Shown here: positions 6,018 to 8,622 of the stretch, one piece after another
Layout: the number at the start of each line of letters is the position of its first letter
How positions within the stretch are numbered: position 1 is the stretch's first letter
Origin: an uncultured Eubacteriales bacterium
Lineage (GTDB): Bacteria > Bacillota_A > Clostridia > Christensenellales > Aristaeellaceae
Direction of reading: 5' to 3'
Assembly: GCA_900321945.1 (NCBI GenBank)
Contig: ONXY01000154.1
Span: forward strand, 1 to 8,622
Length of the DNA stretch: 8,622 nt
Notes under the pieces: model-generated
The model's database searches: none
What the model saw: the letters and a program-made list of their open reading frames with translations, nothing else
Told to the model about the DNA's origin: nothing
Made by a program: the position numbers and the translations under genes

Positions 6018-7157
6018 ATGCCGGCGGACGAAATCTTCACAAGGCTGGATCAGTATGTTCAGCGGCTGATCGCGGAGTCCACTCCGGAGCGCACGGTCTG
6101 GAACGTGGAAAAGCTCCGGCAGGGCGTCCCCGCGGACTGGAACTATATCGACGGCTGCATGATGACCGCCCTGCTCTCCCTGTATGAGATCACCGGGGAG
6201 CAGCGGTATTTCAGCTTTGTGGAATCCTTTATCGACTCCTTCATCTCGGAGGACGGGGAGATCCGCACCTTTCATCCGGAAAAGCAGACCCTGGACGACA
6301 TTAACGAGGGCCGGGTCCTGTTCCCGCTGTATGAGGCCACGGGCAAGGAGAAATACCGCAGGGCCGCGGAGCTGCTCCGGCGCGCGCTGGACCGGCAGCC
6401 CCGGACGGCGGAAGGCTCCTGGTGGCACAAGCGGATCTACCCGAACCAGGTGTGGCTGGACGGAATCTATATGGCGCAGCCCTTCTCGGCGCTGTACGAG
6501 AAGCATTTCGGAACCGGGGATTACGGGGATATCCTCCGCCAGGTCGGAATCGTTCGGGAACGCATGCGGGACGAAAAAACCGGCCTGTATTATCACGGCT
6601 ACGACGCCTCCCGTCAGGCTTTCTGGTGCGACAGGGAAACCGGGCTCAGCCGGTGCTTCTGGCTCCGGGCCGTCGGCTGGTTCTCCGTCGCCCTCGCGGA
6701 TCTCTGCGAAATTCTGCCGGAAGAGGAGGCCGCTCCGCTGCGCGGGGTTTTCGCTCAGCTGATGTCCGATCTGCGGCCTTTTGCGGATAAGGAAACCGGC
6801 CTGTATTACCAGCTGATCGATCAGCCGCTGACGGCGGGCAACTATCAGGAGACCAGCGGTTCCTCCATGATCGCCTCCGCCATGCTGAAGGGAGCGCGTC
6901 TGGGCGTTCTTCCGCCGGATTTCCGGGATCTGGGCCGGAAAACTTTCGAGGGAATCGTGCGCGGCCATCTCTCCTTCAGCGGCGGATCGCTGAATCTGGA
7001 CAGCATCTGTCTGGTGGCCGGCCTGGGGCCGGAAAACAACCGCCGCAGGGACGGTTCCGCGGCCTACTATCTGTCCGAGCCCGTCGTTCAGAACGACGCC
7101 AAGGGCGTGGCGCCCCTGCTTCTGTGCTACACGGAAATGAAGCGTCTGCAGCCCTGA
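6018..7157 (+). CDS. Glycoside hydrolase family 105, unsaturated (rhamno)galacturonyl hydrolase
   Basis: A 379-residue enzyme of the YteR/YesR type with an (alpha/alpha)6-barrel and no signal peptide. It uses water addition across the C4=C5 double bond left by pectate or rhamnogalacturonan lyases to release 4-deoxy-5-ketouronate, the substrate of KduI. Visible family features are WNYIDGCMM (41-49), WWHKRIYPNQVWLDG (135-149) with the expected general acid/base Asp148, LYYHGYD (190-196) with His193, FWLRAVGW (214-221), ETSGSSM (278-284), and the closing YYLSEPVVQNDAKGVAP. GH88 is related, but the length and motifs fit GH105 better. AAGGAGGT lies seven bases before the ATG. It follows kduD across a hairpin terminator and lacks an obvious promoter, so it is likely served by read-through from the operon promoter. 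Activity on digalacturonate-type or rhamnogalacturonan-type ends cannot be separated here. Confidence 0.92.
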   Translation: MPADEIFTRLDQYVQRLIAESTPERTVWNVEKLRQGVPADWNYIDGCMMTALLSLYEITGEQRYFSFVESFIDSFISEDGEIRTFHPEKQTLDDINEGRVLFPLYEATGKEKYRRAAELLRRALDRQPRTAEGSWWHKRIYPNQVWLDGIYMAQPFSALYEKHFGTGDYGDILRQVGIVRERMRDEKTGLYYHGYDASRQAFWCDRETGLSRCFWLRAVGWFSVALADLCEILPEEEAAPLRGVFAQLMSDLRPFADKETGLYYQLIDQPLTAGNYQETSGSSMIASAMLKGARLGVLPPDFRDLGRKTFEGIVRGHLSFSGGSLNLDSICLVAGLGPENNRRRDGSAAYYLSEPVVQNDAKGVAPLLLCYTEMKRLQP

Positions 7158-7172
7158 CCGGCTGTTTCGCGA

Positions 7173-7201
7173 TTGACAAACGGGGGCCGGAAAGCTATAC
7201 T
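7173..7201 (+). promoter_or_regulatory. Consensus sigma-A promoter of the transporter unit
   Basis: TTGACA (7173-7178), exact consensus, a 17-bp spacer, then TATACT (7196-7201), with a predicted start near 7208 and a leader of about 40 nt. Unlike the promoter at 2186-2214 it has no palindromic operator near its start, so the importer may be controlled differently from the enzymes. Confidence 0.85.
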
Positions 7202-7247
7202 GAAAGCTGAAATCAATCAGTCTTTTTGTATTTTCGGATAGAGGGTC

Positions 7248-7838
7248 ATGGAAAAGAAACGTTCGTTTGCGGCCTACCGGAGCATCGATCTGCTGCTCTG
7301 GGCCGCGATCCTGGTCGTTTTCGAGGGCGTGATTCTGCGTGCCGCGCGAAGCCTTTTCTTCGCGGATCAGCCCTTCACGGTTTCGCTGGCCGGGGCGGTC
7401 GTCTGCATCGTGATGATGCGGTGGGGCGCCTGGAGCGGTATCCACGCCTTCCTGGCCGGCGCGGTGTACTGCCTGCTGGGCGGAGGCACCTGGCGGCAGC
7501 TGCTGATCTACGCGGGAGGGAACCTGCTGGCCCTGGCGGCGCTTCCGGTGATGAACCGGATCGGGCGCGAGGAGCTGCGGAAGTCGGAGTACCTCTATCT
7601 GGGCGTATCCCTGGGCACGCTGCTGCTGATGCAGGCGGGGCGCGCCCTGCTGGCCCTGCTTCTGGGCGCGGCTCCCGCGGAGGCCGTCCGTTTCTTCACG
7701 ACGGACTCCCTGTCCGCGGTGTTCACGCTCGTTATCATCTGGATCGTCCGCCGGCTGGACGGGGTATACGAGGATCAGCGGCATTATCTCAGCCGTTTTC
7801 ATCAGGAACTGGAAAAGGAAAGGACGGAGGGCGTATGA
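7248..7838 (+). CDS. Six-helix membrane protein coupled to an LplB-type permease
   Basis: A 196-residue protein whose function I cannot assign. About six hydrophobic segments are visible (12-30, 43-58, 62-79, 83-101, 116-139, 153-168), joined by short loops, then a charged helical tail of about 28 residues (DGVYEDQRHYLSRFHQELEK) that should lie in the cytoplasm. Size and six-helix layout resemble ECF transporter S-components, small substrate-binding membrane proteins, and the GNLLALAALP stretch would suit such a helix. No ECF ATPase or T-component is near, so that remains a hypothesis. The gene has its own consensus promoter. Its ribosome binding site is weak (GAGG at 7241-7244, only three bases from ATG). 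Its TGA overlaps the ATG of the permease gene (ATGA at 7835-7838), implying matched expression and perhaps a physical partnership with the sugar importer. Confidence 0.8.
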   Translation: MEKKRSFAAYRSIDLLLWAAILVVFEGVILRAARSLFFADQPFTVSLAGAVVCIVMMRWGAWSGIHAFLAGAVYCLLGGGTWRQLLIYAGGNLLALAALPVMNRIGREELRKSEYLYLGVSLGTLLLMQAGRALLALLLGAAPAEAVRFFTTDSLSAVFTLVIIWIVRRLDGVYEDQRHYLSRFHQELEKERTEGV

Positions 7839-8622
7839 AGGCCGTGGCGAAGGACTTTTTGCTCTATGACGAGGAGACCGGGCTGTATCGGGAGGATCCG
7901 GAGCAGGCGGTCCGGGACGACGTGGAGAAGCATTACTGGCTCCATATCGGCCGGACCGTGGTGAAGGACTGGCGTCTGTATCTGATGCTGGTTCCGATGC
8001 TGCTGGTTTTCCTTTTCTGGCGGTATTTCCCCATGTACGAGCTGCTGGGCTGCTTCAAGGTCTCGGATACGGTGATTCCGGTCAGCGAGCAGCTTTTCTC
8101 CGGCTTCAGCTATTTCAGACGGCTGCTCGTGGGCGGCGACAGCCTGAGCATCAGCTTCTGGATGGCCATGCGGAACACCTTCCTGCTGAGCTTCTACGGG
8201 CTCTGCTTCGGGTTCCCGATGCCCATCATCCTGGCGCTCTTCTTCAACGAGGTGCGTTCCAACGCGGCCCGGAGCGTCTATCAGGTGATGACCTACCTGC
8301 CCAAATTCATGTCCACCGTCGTCATGACCTCCCTGGTCACGATGCTGGTGAAGCAGGGCTCCCTGATCGGCCAGATGGGTATCGTGAGCCAGGGCATGGT
8401 GAAGCTGGGGCTGATTTCCCAGGAGGTCGGCAACGCGGGCTTGCTGAACAACTTCAACTTCTTCCGCGCCATTTACCAGATCAGCGGCATCTGGGAAGGC
8501 GCGGGATACGACAGCATCGTGTTCTTCGCGGCGATCATCGCCATCGCCCCCACCAGCTACGAAGCCGCGCAGATCGACGGCGCCAACAAATGGGCTCAGA
8601 TGCGGTACGTGGTATTGCCCAG
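7835..8622 (+). CDS. LplB-family ABC sugar transporter permease, 3' end missing
   Basis: Reads from ATG 7835 without a stop to the window edge (262 full codons). It is an inner-membrane permease of the binding-protein-dependent importer type (MalF/LplB group). The first membrane helix is at about 48-63, followed by the typical FPMYELLGCFK. More helices come at about 107-138 and 155-172. The EAA loop, SYEAAQIDGANKWAQM (241-256), is complete up to the closing VVLP and docks the ATPase. Probably about 50-60 residues are missing. Relatives import oligosaccharides, often together with a YtcP-type partner permease and a lipoprotein binding protein, probably encoded to the right. Next to a pectin operon, the likely cargo is oligogalacturonides or rhamnogalacturonan fragments. 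About 47 charged residues precede the first helix (LLYDEETGLYREDPEQ), longer than usual for this family. Coupled to the upstream gene by an ATGA overlap. Confidence 0.9.
   Translation, partial: MKAVAKDFLLYDEETGLYREDPEQAVRDDVEKHYWLHIGRTVVKDWRLYLMLVPMLLVFLFWRYFPMYELLGCFKVSDTVIPVSEQLFSGFSYFRRLLVGGDSLSISFWMAMRNTFLLSFYGLCFGFPMPIILALFFNEVRSNAARSVYQVMTYLPKFMSTVVMTSLVTMLVKQGSLIGQMGIVSQGMVKLGLISQEVGNAGLLNNFNFFRAIYQISGIWEGAGYDSIVFFAAIIAIAPTSYEAAQIDGANKWAQMRYVVLP

Noticed and set aside
7148..7167. Hairpin GCAGCC/GGCTGT around the GH105 stop, followed by TTT
   Set aside because: Only six pairs and three T residues; too weak to call a terminator, though it may contribute to ending the operon.
7206..7226. 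Inverted CTGA/TCAG near the transporter promoter start, before a T-run
   Set aside because: Arms of four bases with a mismatched centre; not convincing as an operator or terminator.
5760..7802. A 680-codon open frame on the - strand
   Set aside because: It lies antisense to kduD, GH105 and the membrane protein gene. High GC at third positions creates such frames; the translated product is low in hydrophobic core patterns and shows no family motif.

Overview
The window is GC-rich (well above half G+C by eye, not counted). It carries eight genes, all on the + strand, in at least three transcription units. Strong AGGAGG-type ribosome binding sites, ATGA-coupled gene pairs, a LacI/CcpA-type operator and an LplB-family sugar permease all suggest a GC-rich member of the Bacillota, probably a gut or rumen Clostridia. 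That assignment is inference; no rRNA or tRNA is present to settle it.

Left end (1-1181): the 3' end of a DUF4097-like beta-solenoid protein with SGD repeats, followed closely by a CPBP-family intramembrane protease and a rho-independent terminator. Next (1216-2168): a single gene for a zinc-dependent phospholipase C-family protein. Its terminator hairpin carries the gene's own stop codon in the loop.

Centre (2186-7157): a pectin (homogalacturonan or rhamnogalacturonan) catabolic operon. A TTGCAT-17-TATACT promoter is overlapped at its start point by a near-perfect 18-bp palindrome of LacI/CcpA type. It reads into an unrecognised 134-aa gene, an apparently cytoplasmic GH28 polygalacturonase-like enzyme, kduI, kduD and, beyond a strong hairpin terminator, a GH105 unsaturated uronyl hydrolase. 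A coherent pathway follows: imported oligogalacturonides or unsaturated rhamnogalacturonan fragments are trimmed by GH28 and GH105. The released 4-deoxy-5-ketouronate is isomerised by KduI and reduced by KduD to 2-keto-3-deoxygluconate. The kinase (KdgK) and aldolase (KdgA) for the last steps are not in the window.

Right end (7173-8622): a consensus promoter (TTGACA-17-TATACT) drives a six-helix membrane protein of unknown function, which is ATGA-coupled to an LplB-type ABC sugar permease cut by the window edge. This is probably the oligosaccharide importer feeding the pathway.

No mobile element, CRISPR array or RNA gene was seen, and no gene-free stretch exceeds about 135 bases. The pathway itself is known. 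The parts that are not explained are the 134-aa operon leader gene, the 196-aa membrane protein tied to the permease, and the regulatory hairpins.
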